Below are positions 62,996-64,000 of a DNA stretch of 64,000 nt, piece after piece. The position numbers and the translations under genes are program-made. Every line of letters begins with the position of its first letter. Position 1 is the stretch's first letter. Under the pieces are notes generated by a model. The model searched no databases and was not told the origin of the DNA. It saw only the letters and a list, made by a program, of their open reading frames with translations. Origin of the DNA: Hymenobacter psoromatis (GTDB lineage Bacteria; Bacteroidota; Bacteroidia; Cytophagales; Hymenobacteraceae); assembly GCA_001596155.1 (NCBI GenBank), contig CP014771.1, positions 2,976,001 to 3,040,000 of the forward strand, given 5' to 3'.

Positions 62996-63907
62996 ATGCG
63001 CCACTGCGACCTGTGCGGAGCTACCAGCTTCCTACCCCTGCCTTTTTATTATATCTTCGATGGCCAGCGCCTGCAAGGCACCCGCTGCACCCGCTGCGAC
63101 TTGGCCTTTCTGGACCCGCAGCCCACGCCCGCGCAATTAGAAAAGCTCTACGGCAAAGAGTATTTCACCGACCGCCCCAACTACGACCGCACCGAGAAAG
63201 ACAAGGCCTTTATTGAAGAAGGCAAATCGCTGGACCTCAGCCAGGTGCGGCCCGACAAATTCACTACTTACATGCAGCGGCACTACCCCGGCCGCCGCTT
63301 TCGGTACTTAGAAGTGGGCTGCGGCCCCGGCTACACCCTCAAAAGCCTGCAAAGCCTGGGCTGGGAAACCCACGGCCTCGAAATATCCGAGCACGCGGCC
63401 GACTATGCCCGCCGCGAGCTGCACCTGCCCGTGGTAACCGGCAACATCGAAACCACCGAGGATTTTCACGAGAGCCAATTCGACCTCGCCTATCTGGGCG
63501 ACGTGCTGGAGCATCTGCTCTCCCCGGCGGCGGCCATCCGCAAGTTTGGCCGCATTCTGAGTCCTGGCGGCCTGTTGGTGCTCGCCCTGCCCAGCGTGAC
63601 CAACCTGCCCAGCATGCGCCTGGGCTTTGCCGCCTACCGCCTGCTGGGCCGCCAGCGTCGCATGGATATTCCGCCCTACCACCTCTATGAATTTACGCCA
63701 GCTACCATCCGCAAGATGCTGGCAAAGAACGGCTTCTCCGTCGTCGATTTGCAAAACCCGGTGAAGGCTCCGGCCCACATTCGCCTGGGTGGCAACGTGG
63801 TGGAGCAAGCCGCCAAACTCAGCACGCACTACCCCACCTACTGGCTGAACCAGCTCACCGGTCGCTTCGGCGACCGCATGTTCGTGGTGGCCCGGAATGA
63901 GAAGTAG
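62996..63907 (+). CDS. SAM-dependent methyltransferase with N-terminal zinc ribbon
   Basis: A 303-residue class I methyltransferase. An N-terminal Cys pair (CDLCG, then CTRCDLAFLDPQP) forms a zinc ribbon; the SAM-binding motif I is RYLEVGCGPGYTLKSL and motif II is DLAYLGDVLEHL. This layout (zinc ribbon plus Methyltransf_23-like fold) is common in sugar or cell-envelope C-methyltransferases, but the substrate is not evident. An ATG at 62996 directly follows a leader without a Shine-Dalgarno sequence. Confidence 0.85.
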   Translation: MRHCDLCGATSFLPLPFYYIFDGQRLQGTRCTRCDLAFLDPQPTPAQLEKLYGKEYFTDRPNYDRTEKDKAFIEEGKSLDLSQVRPDKFTTYMQRHYPGRRFRYLEVGCGPGYTLKSLQSLGWETHGLEISEHAADYARRELHLPVVTGNIETTEDFHESQFDLAYLGDVLEHLLSPAAAIRKFGRILSPGGLLVLALPSVTNLPSMRLGFAAYRLLGRQRRMDIPPYHLYEFTPATIRKMLAKNGFSVVDLQNPVKAPAHIRLGGNVVEQAAKLSTHYPTYWLNQLTGRFGDRMFVVARNEK

Positions 63908-63946
63908 CTACCCCAGGTTGCAGAAATATCGAAAGTCTAAGAAAGT

Positions 63947-63971
63947 CTGCTCTTCCAAGCAGGTTTTTTTA
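63947..63971 (+). terminator. Rho-independent terminator
   Basis: A short CTGCT/AGCAG stem (63947-63951, 63958-63962) is followed by TTTTTTT. It lies 40 bases after the methyltransferase stop. Confidence 0.5.
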
Positions 63972-64000
63972 GGCTCAACGAGGTGCCCGGTGCGGACAGC

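Overview
The window is GC-rich chromosomal DNA from a member of the Bacteroidota, most likely a Hymenobacter-like organism (Cytophagales). The evidence is a SusC/SusD pair, a hybrid two-component sensor with an AraC output domain, TonB-dependent receptors with a carboxypeptidase-like N-terminal domain, TAnnTTTG-type promoter candidates and start codons without an obvious Shine-Dalgarno sequence. I see no rRNA, tRNA, CRISPR array, complete insertion sequence or phage module.

Layout. 1-7.4 kb: urease (ureABC, then ureE, ureF, ureG, ureD), a UreH-type nickel permease, and a urea transporter interrupted by two in-frame stops. 7.5-10.9 kb: copper handling (small HMA protein, CopA-type ATPase, cupredoxin-like membrane protein). 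11-14 kb: a multi-PAS histidine kinase with a stand-alone receiver protein. 14.4-28.9 kb: a sugar utilisation locus with SusC/SusD, a GH13 alpha-glucosidase lipoprotein, a PfkB sugar kinase, a sugar porter, a frameshifted hybrid two-component sensor, and a divergent GH65 enzyme. Its kinase, porter and sensor resemble the Bacteroides fructan locus, but an alpha-glucosidase replaces GH32, which suggests a glucose-fructose disaccharide. 29-31 kb: an ECF sigma factor and an anti-sigma/TonB fusion. 31-36.5 kb: an alpha/beta hydrolase, an M28 peptidase, a 56-residue protein and fumarase. 36.6-41.6 kb: a small His/Cys protein, a TonB receptor, a membrane ankyrin protein, and a remnant of a second receptor tail. 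41.7-64 kb: a second ECF sigma factor, ClpP, a CDF exporter, MFS transporter, prolyl oligopeptidase, a flippase-like membrane protein, RfaE2-type adenylyltransferase, Zn peptidase, acyl-CoA dehydrogenase, an AraC regulator, two tandem serine hydrolases, a GGGP synthase-like protein, a holin-like membrane protein, a membrane DnaJ-TPR protein, a YpdA-type reductase and a methyltransferase.

Two patterns run across the whole window. First, the octamer CTACCCCC/GGGGGTAG is extremely frequent (about 60 sites by hand count) in genes and between them, in several frames and on both strands. Two interrupted genes are interrupted at, or one base short of, this motif. It also sits just upstream of many start codons in C-rich sense orientation. 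Second, long hairpin repeats with near-perfect arms of 22-52 bp fill many gene borders. Related copies differ by paired changes in both arms, and one palindrome includes the last codons of two convergent genes. Small-scale duplications are visible at the receptor tail and at the AraC/serine-hydrolase segment.
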